A stretch of DNA of 64,000 bases from Cronobacter dublinensis subsp. dublinensis LMG 23823 (GTDB lineage: Bacteria > Pseudomonadota > Gammaproteobacteria > Enterobacterales > Enterobacteriaceae), in contig NZ_CP012266.1 of NCBI RefSeq assembly GCF_001277235.1, positions 4,154,001 through 4,218,000 of the forward strand. Direction: 5' to 3'. The translations under genes were made by a program, and so were the position numbers. The notes under the pieces were generated by a model. It had not been told where the DNA came from. It was given only the letters and a program-made list of their open reading frames with translations, and ran no database searches. Below are positions 8,410-16,516 of the stretch, in pieces. The first letter of the stretch is position 1, and each line of letters opens with the position of its first letter.

Positions 8410-9450
8410 TTATTTCGCAAGGGTTACCGTGGCGGGAGACGCCTGCTCGAAGCCGCGTTCGAGGATCTCCATGTTGGTGAGCACATCAGATTCTCTGACA
8501 TAATTTGGCGCGCCGTTGACGAGGGTCTCATAGAGCGCGTCGTAGACCCGCCCATAGTCGCCCTCTTCCGGTTTTACCTCTTCACGCACCGTTTCGCCCT
8601 GCACGTTGACATACTCCAGCCGCCCGATGCTGTCATCCGCAGCAAACCCCGGCTCGCCCGGCATCACGCCCGCTTTCAGGCTGGTCTCCTGCTGATCGAT
8701 GCCATATTTGATAAACGAGCCCTTTTTGCCGTGGACGATAAATTTCGGGTAGTCGATTTTCACGTAATGGCTGGTCTTCACGATGGCTTTCAAATCGCCA
8801 TAGAACAGCTGCGCCTCGAAGGTGTCGTCCGGGTTCGCCTTATTGCGCAGGCTGCGGATGTCGTAGCTGACGTGATCGGGACGGCCAAACAACGAAATAA
8901 TCTGATCCATCGTATGTACGCCAAGCCCAAAGAACATGCCGTCTTCCGGCAGGCCCGGTTTGGTTTCCGCCTCCGGGCGGTAGTAATCGAAATGGCTTTC
9001 GATTTCGACAATCTCGCCGAGCTTGCCGCTCTCAATCACCTTGCGGGTCGTAAGAAAGCAGGAGTCAAAGCGGCGGTTCTGATAGGGCGTGACCACCAGC
9101 CCTTTGCTCTTCGCCAGATCCAGCAGCAGGCGCGCATCCGCGATACTGGTGGTGAACGGTTTTTCCACCAGCACGTTTTTACCCGCCTCCAGCGCGCGTT
9201 TCGCGTAGTCGAAGTGGCTGTCGGCGTGGGTGCAGATAACCACCAGTTTGACCGAATCGTCTTTCAGGATGTCATCCAGATCGCTTGTGAAATGGATGTG
9301 CTGATAACGCGGGTGGCTTTCCAGCTCCGGTTTGGGGTGACGGCGGAAGATGTGCGCGACGTGGAACGTCTCTTTGCGGTGTAAAACGTAGGGAAGATGG
9401 TAGCGAGTGGTGCTTTTGCCAAAGCCAATAAAAGCGCAGTTAATCGTCAT
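8410..9450 (-). CDS. yhhX: Gfo/Idh/MocA family oxidoreductase YhhX
   Basis: This is a 346-residue NAD(P)-dependent dehydrogenase of the Gfo/Idh/MocA family; substrate unknown. The N-terminus carries a Rossmann turn (FIGFGKSTTRYHLPYV), and the family's EKP motif is present as VLVEKPFTTS near residue 98. The C-terminal half is the usual alpha/beta substrate domain. Length is within one residue of E. coli YhhX. The ryhB gene lies directly upstream on the same strand, and the RyhB terminator separates the two transcripts. Confidence 0.94.
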   Translation of the reverse strand: MTINCAFIGFGKSTTRYHLPYVLHRKETFHVAHIFRRHPKPELESHPRYQHIHFTSDLDDILKDDSVKLVVICTHADSHFDYAKRALEAGKNVLVEKPFTTSIADARLLLDLAKSKGLVVTPYQNRRFDSCFLTTRKVIESGKLGEIVEIESHFDYYRPEAETKPGLPEDGMFFGLGVHTMDQIISLFGRPDHVSYDIRSLRNKANPDDTFEAQLFYGDLKAIVKTSHYVKIDYPKFIVHGKKGSFIKYGIDQQETSLKAGVMPGEPGFAADDSIGRLEYVNVQGETVREEVKPEEGDYGRVYDALYETLVNGAPNYVRESDVLTNMEILERGFEQASPATVTLAK

Positions 9451-9502
9451 TGCCCGATCCTTATAGCGAGTTAAACCGTTGGTTTAACCATAGATCATCA
9501 GG

Positions 9503-9601
9503 CAAAAAAAAAGCCAGCACCCGGCTGGCTAAGAAATACTGGAAGCAATGTGAGCAATGTCGTGCTTTCAGGATGATTCCGTTGGGGTTCCCCCTGAACG
9601 C
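9503..9601 (-). ncRNA. ryhB: RyhB small RNA
   Basis: RyhB is the iron-starvation small RNA that, with Hfq, represses mRNAs of iron-using proteins. The minus strand contains the conserved core (CTGAAAGCACGACATTGC, then TCACATTGCTTCCAG) and the terminator GCCAGCCGGGTGCTGGC followed by nine T. The position between yhhX and yhhY is the same as in E. coli. The 5' stem-loop differs and is several bases longer than the 90-nt E. coli form, with GGGG/CCCC pairing. The 5' end near 9601 is placed from the promoter spacing. Confidence 0.93.
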
Positions 9602-9606
9602 ATGGC

Positions 9607-9637
9607 AATAATAATCATTATCATTCGCATGTGTCCA
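9607..9637 (-). promoter_or_regulatory. ryhB promoter with Fur box
   Basis: The -10 TATTAT (9608-9613) and -35 TGGACA (9632-9637) are 18 bases apart on the minus strand. The intervening GAATGATAATGATTATTAT is a Fur box, so Fe-Fur would cover the promoter. This matches the arrangement of the E. coli ryhB promoter. Confidence 0.88.
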
Positions 9638-9767
9638 GCCTTTTTTAAAAAAATTTGGGAATTGACCACAAAGAAAAAAGCATTGATGTTGAGAGGGTTT
9701 TTGTTTTGTAAGGCGGGACAAGCCATACGCGCCCGCCTTCAACCGTCGATCACACAGGGAGCATGCC

Positions 9768-10265
9768 ATGAATGAAATCGTCGTAAGACATGCGGAAGCG
9801 GAAGACGCGCAGGCGTTGCAGCAGATCCACACGATGTCGGAAATTATCCATAACACGCTGCAAATCCCGCACCCGTCCCTTGCCATGTGGCGCGACCGGC
9901 TCGGCGCGCCGCAGCCTGGGCGTCGTCAGCTTGTGGCGTGTATTGGCGAGCAGGTGGTGGGGCATCTGGCCTTGACGGTCGAGCAGAACCCGCGTCGCAG
10001 CCATGTGGCGACGTTTGGAATGAGCGTGCATCCGGCGTGGCGCAATCGCGGCGTGGCCTCGGCGTTAATACGTGAAATGGTGAACCTGTGCGATAACTGG
10101 CTGCGTATCGAGCGGATCGAGCTGACGGTGTTCGTCGATAACGCGCCTGCGCTGGCGGTATATCGTAAATTCGGCTTTGAGACGGAAGGCACCGGCCGCC
10201 GTTACGCCCTGCGCGACGGCGAGTATGTGGATGCGTATTTTATGGCGCGGATGAAGGCGGCTTAA
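9768..10265 (+). CDS. yhhY: GNAT family N-acetyltransferase YhhY
   Basis: This 165-residue GCN5-type acetyltransferase is the orthologue of E. coli YhhY, reported to acetylate certain amino acids (AaaT). The acetyl-CoA loop is visible as VHPAWRNRGVASALI near residues 86-100, followed by the C-terminal VDNAPALAVYRKFGFETEG typical of the family. The ATG at 9768 has AGGGAG upstream. It lies alone between ryhB and ggt. Substrate specificity here is inferred only. Confidence 0.9.
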   Translation: MNEIVVRHAEAEDAQALQQIHTMSEIIHNTLQIPHPSLAMWRDRLGAPQPGRRQLVACIGEQVVGHLALTVEQNPRRSHVATFGMSVHPAWRNRGVASALIREMVNLCDNWLRIERIELTVFVDNAPALAVYRKFGFETEGTGRRYALRDGEYVDAYFMARMKAA

Positions 10266-10289
10266 CCATTCCGTTATTCACCGTTTTGT

Positions 10290-10415
10290 AAGGTGGAGCA
10301 CCCGCCGTTTACATTATGCGGCGCGGCGGGTGCGCGTGGCTTACCCGCCCTACAAACAGGAAAATCCACGGTGTGTTAAATCCGTAAGGTGGGTAAGCGC
10401 AGCCGCACCCACCGT
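10290..10415. repeat. REP-like palindromes between yhhY and ggt
   Basis: Three units of the dispersed GGCGGGTAAGC...CGCACCCGCC family occur in alternating orientation: a degenerate one near 10290-10310, one at 10321-10357 ending CTACAAA, and one at 10386-10412 (GGTGGGTAAGCGCAGCCGCACCCACC). Each can fold on itself. They lie between two convergent genes. Confidence 0.7.
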
Positions 10416-10440
10416 TTACGGCACGCGGCCAGGCGCTACC

Positions 10441-12201
10441 TTAATACCCCGCCGTTAAATCATCGACGCTGCGCGGGTCGGACGCACCGTAAAGCGCCCC
10501 GTCCGGGCCAATCATAATGCTCTGGGTGCTGCCCATCGCCTCTTTCACCGCCACGTTCTGTCCTTTCTCACGCAGCAGCTTCAGCGTATCCGGGCTAAAG
10601 CCCTTCTCCACCCACAGCTGATCCGGCAGCCACTGATGATGGAAACGCGGCGCGTTGGTGGCTTCCGCCACGTTCATCCCGTAATCGATCGTATTCACCA
10701 CCATCTGCAATACGGTGGTGATAATGCGGCTGCCGCCCGGGCTGCCGGTGACCAGCCAGGTTTTGCCATCCTTCACGACAATCGTCGGCGACATCGACGA
10801 GAGCGGACGCTTCTTCGGCCCCACGGCGTTCGCATCGCCGCCCACCAGCCCGTAGACGTTCGGCGTGCCGGGCTTCGCGGAGAAATCGTCCATCTGGTTA
10901 TTCATCAGAATACCGGTATCACCCGCCACGATACCGCTGCCGAAGGTAGTGTTCAGCGTGTAGGTCACCGCCACCGCGTTACCGTCTTTATCGACGACCG
11001 AAAAATGCGTCGTCTGGTTGCTCTCGTAAGGCGCAAGATTGCCAGGCTTGATGTCCTTTGACGGGCGCGCTTTGTTCACGTCAATCTGCTGCGCCAGCGT
11101 TTTGGCGTACGCCTTGCTGGTCAGCGCCTGCCACGGCACCTTCACGAAATCCGGGTCGCCCAGATACTCCGACCGGTCGGCGTAGGCATATTTTTCCGCC
11201 TCAGCCATCACCTGCATCGCGTCAGCGCTGCCGAAGCCATATTTATGCAGATCGAAATTCTCCAGAATATTCAGGATCTGCACGATGTGGATCCCGCCAG
11301 AAGACGGCGGCGGCATCGAATATACCTGGTAGCCGCGATACTCGCCGCTCACCGGCGTGCGCTCCACCGCGTGGTAGTTTGCCAGATCGGCTTTGGTGAT
11401 AAGCCCGCCGTTTTTCGCCATCTCGTCGGCTATCTGGTCGGCAATCGGGCCTTTATAAAACGCGTCCGGGCCCTCTTTGGCGATAAGCTCCAGGCTTTTC
11501 GCGAGGTTCGCCTGCACCAGCTTGTCGCCTTTCTGATAAGGATTGCCGTCCGGTTTCCAGAAAATCGCTTTGCTGGACGGGTGGTTCGGGAGCGTCTCCA
11601 CACCGTAGGTTTTTAAGTCAACCGCCAGCGCGTCATTCACCGTAAAGCCGTCGCGCGCGAGCGTGATGGCGGGCTGAATAACTTTATCGAGCGGCATCGT
11701 GCCATATTTTTGCAGCGCCAGCGCGAAGCCCGCGACGCTGCCCGGCGTGCCGGAAGCGAGATGCGAGGTGAGCGATTTTTTGCTGTCGGCGTTGCCCTGC
11801 GCGTCGAGGAACATATCGCGCGTGGCTTTCTCTGGCGCCATCTCGCGAAAATCAATGGCGGTCACTTTGCCGTCTTTGGTGCGCAGCATCATAAAGCCGC
11901 CGCCGCCGAGATTACCGGCCTGCGGGTGCGTGACGGCCAGCGCGAAGCCCACCGCGACCGCCGCGTCCACCGCGTTGCCGCCCTGTTTCAGCACATCAAC
12001 GCCCACCTGGGTCGCGGCGGCATCCACAGACGCCACCATGCCATGCTCGGCGCGCACCGGATGAAACACATCCTCCTCAACGCCATAGGAGACCGGCGCG
12101 GGCGCCGCAACGGGTGGAGGCGCTGCCGCCGCCGATAAGCAAAAAGCTGCCGCCAGCGCGGCTATCGCGGTCTGGCGTACGGTTTTCCACTGCATCATCA
12201 T
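10441..12201 (-). CDS. ggt: periplasmic gamma-glutamyltranspeptidase
   Basis: Ggt cleaves or transfers the gamma-glutamyl group of glutathione in the periplasm. The precursor has 586 residues with a signal peptide (about residues 1-26). It self-cleaves before the catalytic threonine into two subunits: this is T397 in NQTTHFS, equal to T391 of E. coli. The glycine-rich GSPGGSRI loop near residue 485 is also present. The first of three consecutive ATGs was taken because GGAG lies about eight bases upstream. It is divergent from yhhA. Confidence 0.95.
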   Translation of the reverse strand: MMMQWKTVRQTAIAALAAAFCLSAAAAPPPVAAPAPVSYGVEEDVFHPVRAEHGMVASVDAAATQVGVDVLKQGGNAVDAAVAVGFALAVTHPQAGNLGGGGFMMLRTKDGKVTAIDFREMAPEKATRDMFLDAQGNADSKKSLTSHLASGTPGSVAGFALALQKYGTMPLDKVIQPAITLARDGFTVNDALAVDLKTYGVETLPNHPSSKAIFWKPDGNPYQKGDKLVQANLAKSLELIAKEGPDAFYKGPIADQIADEMAKNGGLITKADLANYHAVERTPVSGEYRGYQVYSMPPPSSGGIHIVQILNILENFDLHKYGFGSADAMQVMAEAEKYAYADRSEYLGDPDFVKVPWQALTSKAYAKTLAQQIDVNKARPSKDIKPGNLAPYESNQTTHFSVVDKDGNAVAVTYTLNTTFGSGIVAGDTGILMNNQMDDFSAKPGTPNVYGLVGGDANAVGPKKRPLSSMSPTIVVKDGKTWLVTGSPGGSRIITTVLQMVVNTIDYGMNVAEATNAPRFHHQWLPDQLWVEKGFSPDTLKLLREKGQNVAVKEAMGSTQSIMIGPDGALYGASDPRSVDDLTAGY

Positions 12202-12327
12202 TATTTTTCTCCGGTTCTTGTCTGGGACACTCCCCGGATCAAGTCTGGTTCACAACTCTTAAAAGATCATCGTGTTGTCACAGAGGGAGTAAACTTAAAA
12301 GATCTTCCATAAGGGGAGGGAAATACC

Positions 12328-12849
12328 ATGAAACGTTACTTACTGCTTGCCGCCGCGCTGCCGCTGGCGGCGCTGGCCGAGCCCATTAATGTCCTTAACA
12401 ACCCGAACCAGCCGGGATATGTGATCCCAAGCCAGCAGCGTTTACAGACGCAGATGCAAAGCCAGCAGCTCCAGCAAAAAGGCATGCTGAACCAGCAGCT
12501 TCAGACGCAGAGCCGCCTGCAACAGCAGCAGCTGCAAACCCAGATGAACAATAACGTCGCGCGTATTCAACAGAACCAGCCGGGAAACCTGAACCCGCAG
12601 CGGGAGCAGGTACTGCCGAACACCAACGGCGGGATGCTGAACCATCAGGCCAGCTCGCCGCAGAGGCTCAACAGTAACGGCACGATGCTCAACAGCGGCA
12701 GTTCGCAGCATATGCTGAACAGCAGCGGCAGCAGCGGCGTGACGCTGAACAGCCCTCAGCAAACGCATATGATCCAGCCGCACCAGAACGGTGACATGCT
12801 GCGGCAAAACGGCGCGACGCTGAACAGCAGTAGCGCGCTTGCGCCTTAA
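12328..12849 (+). CDS. yhhA: secreted glutamine-rich protein YhhA (DUF2756)
   Basis: The 173-residue protein has an 18-residue signal peptide (MKRYLLLAAALPLAALA) and a low-complexity mature part. Residues about 37-95 are glutamine-rich and likely helical. The remainder repeats a short motif ending in MLN or TLN after a glycine. It is longer than the 146 residues I recall for E. coli YhhA, probably by extra motif copies. Function is unknown. A GGGGAGGG ribosome site precedes the ATG. Its stop codon overlaps the end of the convergent ugpQ. Confidence 0.85.
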   Translation: MKRYLLLAAALPLAALAEPINVLNNPNQPGYVIPSQQRLQTQMQSQQLQQKGMLNQQLQTQSRLQQQQLQTQMNNNVARIQQNQPGNLNPQREQVLPNTNGGMLNHQASSPQRLNSNGTMLNSGSSQHMLNSSGSSGVTLNSPQQTHMIQPHQNGDMLRQNGATLNSSSALAP

Positions 12850-13586
12850 GCGCGGAAATCCGGCCCTATCTCGTCAATCGCATCCGTACAGATGCAGTCC
12901 ACGCCCCAGGCGAGCAGCTCCAGCGCGCGCCGGGGCGAATTCACGGTATACACCAGAATGCGCAGCCCGGCGTCTTTCAGCTGGTTCACGCGCGCCTGAT
13001 CCAGCAGCTTATGGTTGAGGTGAATCGAGACGCAGCCAAGCTGCGTCGTCAGCGCCTGCCAGTCGTCGCGCCACTCATCCAGCAGCAGCCCGCGCGGCAG
13101 TTCCGGCACGGCTCGCTGCGCGGCGGCCAGCGCCTCAACGGAAAACGATGACAGCAGCGGCGCGGTCATCCCCTGCCAGAGTTCGCGCGCGGCCAGCGCC
13201 ACGACGCGCCCGGTTTCGTCGTCCGCGCCGGTCGTCGGTTTAATTTCGATATTCGCCATCATGTGATGCTCGCGGCAGCGCTGCGCCACGTCGCTCATCA
13301 GCGCCAGCTTCTCGCCTTTAAACGCGCCGCTGTACCAGCCGCCAGCATCCACTTTCAGCAGTTCATCCCAGTTCAGCTCGCCCGCCACACCCCAGCCATT
13401 GCTGGTGCGCTCCAGCGTGTCGTCATGCAGCAGGAAAATCTGACCGTCTTTCGACAGCTTGACGTCAAACTCAATCATGGCGTGGCCCAGGCGCGCGCCG
13501 GTGTCGATCGCCGCCAGGGTGTTTTCCGGCGCCAGTCTGCCGCCGCCGCGATGGGCGACGATCGGAGGATATGGCCAGTTGCTCAT
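12846..13586 (-). CDS. ugpQ: glycerophosphodiester phosphodiesterase
   Basis: UgpQ hydrolyses glycerophosphodiesters to glycerol 3-phosphate plus alcohol in the cytoplasm. The 246 residues contain the GDPD signature: HRGGGRLAPENTLAAI near residues 12-27, then HDDTLERTSNG and the metal-binding EIKPTT. Its ATG overlaps the ugpC stop (ATGA). It is the last gene of ugpBAECQ and ends against yhhA, overlapping it by a few bases. Confidence 0.95.
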   Translation of the reverse strand: MSNWPYPPIVAHRGGGRLAPENTLAAIDTGARLGHAMIEFDVKLSKDGQIFLLHDDTLERTSNGWGVAGELNWDELLKVDAGGWYSGAFKGEKLALMSDVAQRCREHHMMANIEIKPTTGADDETGRVVALAARELWQGMTAPLLSSFSVEALAAAQRAVPELPRGLLLDEWRDDWQALTTQLGCVSIHLNHKLLDQARVNQLKDAGLRILVYTVNSPRRALELLAWGVDCICTDAIDEIGPDFRA

Positions 13587-14656
13587 AGTCGTTGTCCTGT
13601 TTCACCGTCAAAGAAGTGCAGATGGTTTTCCGGCAGGTGCAGCCAGATTGGGGTGCCCGGCTGCGGACGCTCCTGATGCGCGAGGCGCGCCACCACTTTC
13701 TGGCTGCCCCAGCGGCCATGCGCGAGGTTATCGGCCCCCAGCATCTCCAGCGTATCGAGCGGCAGCGGCACGCCGCCTGCGGCCTGTGAGCTTAACGCAA
13801 TATGTTCCGGGCGGATACCCAGCGTCACTTTGCGCCCGGCGAGGGTTTTATGCAGCCGTCCGAGCGGCAGCGCAAGACCGCCGTCCACGTCGAAATGGGT
13901 CCCCTCGGCATTCACCCGCCCTTCCAGCAGGTTCATCGCCGGGCTGCCGATAAAGCTCGCCACAAAGCGGCTGGCGGGCTTTTCGTAGACGTCGACCGGC
14001 GTGCCTATCTGCTCCGCCACGCCTTTGTTCATCACCATCACGCGCTGGGCAAGCGTCATCGCCTCCACCTGATCGTGTGTGACGTACAGCGACGTGGTGC
14101 GCAGGCGGCGGTGCAGCTGTTGCAGCTCAAGGCGCATCTGCACGCGCAGTTTGGCGTCGAGGTTAGAGAGCGGTTCGTCAAAGAGAAACACCGCCGGATC
14201 GCGCACGATGGCACGGCCCATCGCCACGCGCTGGCGCTGGCCGCCGGAGAGCTCGCGCGGGCGGCGTTTCAGCAGCCCGTCGAGCTCCAGAATGCGCGCT
14301 GCCTCTTTGACGCGCTCGTCGATATGCGCTTTGCCCATGCCGCGAATTTTCAGGCCCCAGGCCATGTTCTCTTCCACGTTCATGTGCGGGTAGAGCGCGT
14401 AGTTCTGAAACACCATCGCGATGCCGCGCTCTTTGGGTTCCATTTCGGTAACGCGCTGGCGGTCTATCCAGATATCGCCGCTGGTCACACGCTCAAGCCC
14501 CGCCACCATACGCAGCAGCGTGGATTTACCGCAGCCGGACGGGCCAACCATCACGATAAACTCGCCATCGGCCACATCGACCGTCAGCGGCTGGATCACC
14601 TGCGTTTTGCCGTTGTCCCAGCTTTTGGTCACCGCCTGAAGTTTTAAACCTGCCAT
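13583..14656 (-). CDS. ugpC: sn-glycerol 3-phosphate ABC transporter ATPase
   Basis: UgpC energises uptake of glycerol 3-phosphate and glycerophosphodiesters. The 357 residues show Walker A GPSGCGKST near residue 38, signature LSGGQRQRVAMGRA and Walker B VFLFDEP. A C-terminal MalK-type regulatory (TOBE/OB) domain of about 120 residues follows. It starts one base after the ugpE stop. Confidence 0.96.
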   Translation of the reverse strand: MAGLKLQAVTKSWDNGKTQVIQPLTVDVADGEFIVMVGPSGCGKSTLLRMVAGLERVTSGDIWIDRQRVTEMEPKERGIAMVFQNYALYPHMNVEENMAWGLKIRGMGKAHIDERVKEAARILELDGLLKRRPRELSGGQRQRVAMGRAIVRDPAVFLFDEPLSNLDAKLRVQMRLELQQLHRRLRTTSLYVTHDQVEAMTLAQRVMVMNKGVAEQIGTPVDVYEKPASRFVASFIGSPAMNLLEGRVNAEGTHFDVDGGLALPLGRLHKTLAGRKVTLGIRPEHIALSSQAAGGVPLPLDTLEMLGADNLAHGRWGSQKVVARLAHQERPQPGTPIWLHLPENHLHFFDGETGQRL

Positions 14657-14657
14657 T

Positions 14658-15503
14658 TTATTTCTCGCTGTCTACCAGCCCGCGAACAAACGCGCGCTGC
14701 ATTACCAAAACAATCACCACCGGCGGGATAAGCGTCAGCAGCATCGCCGCCATCACCTGATTCCACTGTGTGCTGCCTTCGCCTACCGAAATCATGCCCT
14801 TGATACCCGCAACTGCTGTGCCAAGCGCCGGGTCGCTGATAATCAGCAGCGGCCAGAGATACTGGTTCCAGCCGTAGATAAAGGTGATCACAAACAGCGC
14901 CGCCAGGTTGGTTTTCGACAGCGGCAGCACGATGTCGCGGAAAAACCGCATCGGCGAAGCGCCGTCGATGCGCGCCGCCTCCATCAGCTCATCAGGCAGC
15001 GTCATAAAGAACTGGCGGAACAGGAAGGTGGCGGTCGCCGACGCCATCAGCGGCAGCGTCAGGCCGGTGTAGCTGTCCATCATTTTCAGGTTAGCGATGA
15101 CTTCCACCGTCGGGAAAATGCGCACTTCCACCGGCAGCATCAGCGTAATAAAAATCATCCAGAAGAAGAGATTACGCAGCGGAAAGCGGAACCAGACGAT
15201 GGCGAACGCCGAGAGCATCGACACCGCGATTTTCCCGACGGTAATGCTGAATGCCATGATGAAGCTGTTCAGCAACATCAGCCAGAACGGCGCGCTGTTG
15301 GCGCCAACGCCATTCACCCAAATATTTTTCAGGTTTTCCCACAGGTGCGTGCCGGGAATAAGCGTCATTGGCGTGGCAAACACGGCCTCGTTGTCGAGCG
15401 TCGCCGCCACGAACGCCACGTAGAGCGGAAAGAGAATAGCGGCAATGCCGAGGATCAAAATGGTATGGCTGAAAATCGTCAGCCCGCGGCGGTTTTCAAT
15501 CAT
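14658..15503 (-). CDS. ugpE: sn-glycerol 3-phosphate ABC transporter permease UgpE
   Basis: This is a 281-residue MalG-type permease with six predicted membrane segments. The EAA loop is present as ELMEAARIDGASPMRFFRDIVLPL near residues 186-209, which contacts UgpC. Its ATG overlaps the ugpA stop (ATGA), so the pair is tightly coupled. Confidence 0.95.
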   Translation of the reverse strand: MIENRRGLTIFSHTILILGIAAILFPLYVAFVAATLDNEAVFATPMTLIPGTHLWENLKNIWVNGVGANSAPFWLMLLNSFIMAFSITVGKIAVSMLSAFAIVWFRFPLRNLFFWMIFITLMLPVEVRIFPTVEVIANLKMMDSYTGLTLPLMASATATFLFRQFFMTLPDELMEAARIDGASPMRFFRDIVLPLSKTNLAALFVITFIYGWNQYLWPLLIISDPALGTAVAGIKGMISVGEGSTQWNQVMAAMLLTLIPPVVIVLVMQRAFVRGLVDSEK

Positions 15504-16387
15504 TGGTAACGCACCTTACTTTCCACATAGCGGAACTGCACCACGGTGAGGACGATAACCAGCACCATCAGCACCACCGACTGCGCGGCGGAGGTGGAGA
15601 GATCCAACCCGGCGAACCCTTCGCGGTAAATCTTATAAATCAGCGTCGTGGTGGCCTGCACCGGCCCGCCTGCGGTGGCGGCGTCAATAACCGGAAAGGT
15701 GTCGAAGAAGGCGTAAACCAGGTTCACCACCAGCAGGAAAAAGCTCACCGGCGCGATAAGCGGCAGCGACAGCTTAAAGAACCGACGTACCGGCCCGGCG
15801 CCGTCGATAGCGGCCGCCTCAACCAGCGAGCGAGGAATCGACTGCAGCGCGGCGAAGAAGAAAAGAAAGTTGTAGCTGATCTGCTTCCAGACCGAGGCGA
15901 AAACCACCAGGAACATCGCCTGTCCGCTGTTTTGCGAATGGTTCCAGTAGTAGCCCATCTGCTCAAGCACGTGGGTGATAAGCCCGCGTCCAGGGTTGAA
16001 GAGGAAAATCCACAGCACGGCGGCGATGGCGGGCGCGACGGCGTAAGGCAGCAGCATCAGCGTCTGATAAAAGCGGCTACCGCGCACCACGTAATCGACC
16101 AGGGCCGCGAAGAACAGCGAGATCAAAAGGCCGCTTACCGTCACCAGCGTGCTGAATTTGATCGTCGTCCAGAAAGAATCCAGATAATAGCTGTCGTGGA
16201 AGAGCTGCGTGAAGTTCGCAAACCCGACAAACTGGCTGGAGAGCCCGAACGGATCGACGCTTTGTACCGAGTACCAGAGCGCCTCGCCCGCAGGCCAGAT
16301 AAAAAAGACAACGGTGATAATCAACTGCGGTGCCAGCAGCGCATAAGGCAGCCAGCTTGCGCGAAACACCGGACGAGATGATGACAT
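15500..16387 (-). CDS. ugpA: sn-glycerol 3-phosphate ABC transporter permease UgpA
   Basis: This is a 295-residue MalF-type permease with six membrane segments and the EAA loop SLVEAAAIDGAGPVRRFFKLSLPL. It pairs with UgpE to form the channel. About 130 bases, including two REP-like palindromes, separate it from ugpB; such an element may lower expression of the membrane genes relative to the binding protein. Confidence 0.95.
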   Translation of the reverse strand: MSSSRPVFRASWLPYALLAPQLIITVVFFIWPAGEALWYSVQSVDPFGLSSQFVGFANFTQLFHDSYYLDSFWTTIKFSTLVTVSGLLISLFFAALVDYVVRGSRFYQTLMLLPYAVAPAIAAVLWIFLFNPGRGLITHVLEQMGYYWNHSQNSGQAMFLVVFASVWKQISYNFLFFFAALQSIPRSLVEAAAIDGAGPVRRFFKLSLPLIAPVSFFLLVVNLVYAFFDTFPVIDAATAGGPVQATTTLIYKIYREGFAGLDLSTSAAQSVVLMVLVIVLTVVQFRYVESKVRYQ

Positions 16388-16409
16388 AGAGGGACACTTT
16401 CCTGAAAAA

Positions 16410-16484
16410 TGCCGGGTGCGGCTTCGCCTTACCCGGCCTGGGAACTCTTACCTGTAGGGCGGGTAAGGCAAAGCATACCCGCCA
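16410..16484. repeat. two REP-like palindromes between ugpB and ugpA
   Basis: GCCGGGTGCGGCTTCGCC... ending ACCCGGCC (16410-16438) and GTAGGGCGGGTAAGGC... ending ACCCGCC (16454-16482) lie inside the ugp operon. They could stabilise the upstream ugpB message. Confidence 0.7.
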
Positions 16485-16516
16485 CATCAAACCGGCTATC
16501 CCTGCCGGCCTTGGGG

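Noticed and set aside
9461..9886. 141-codon minus-strand frame across ryhB and the start of yhhY
   Set aside because: It runs through a known non-coding RNA and antisense to yhhY, so it is not a gene.
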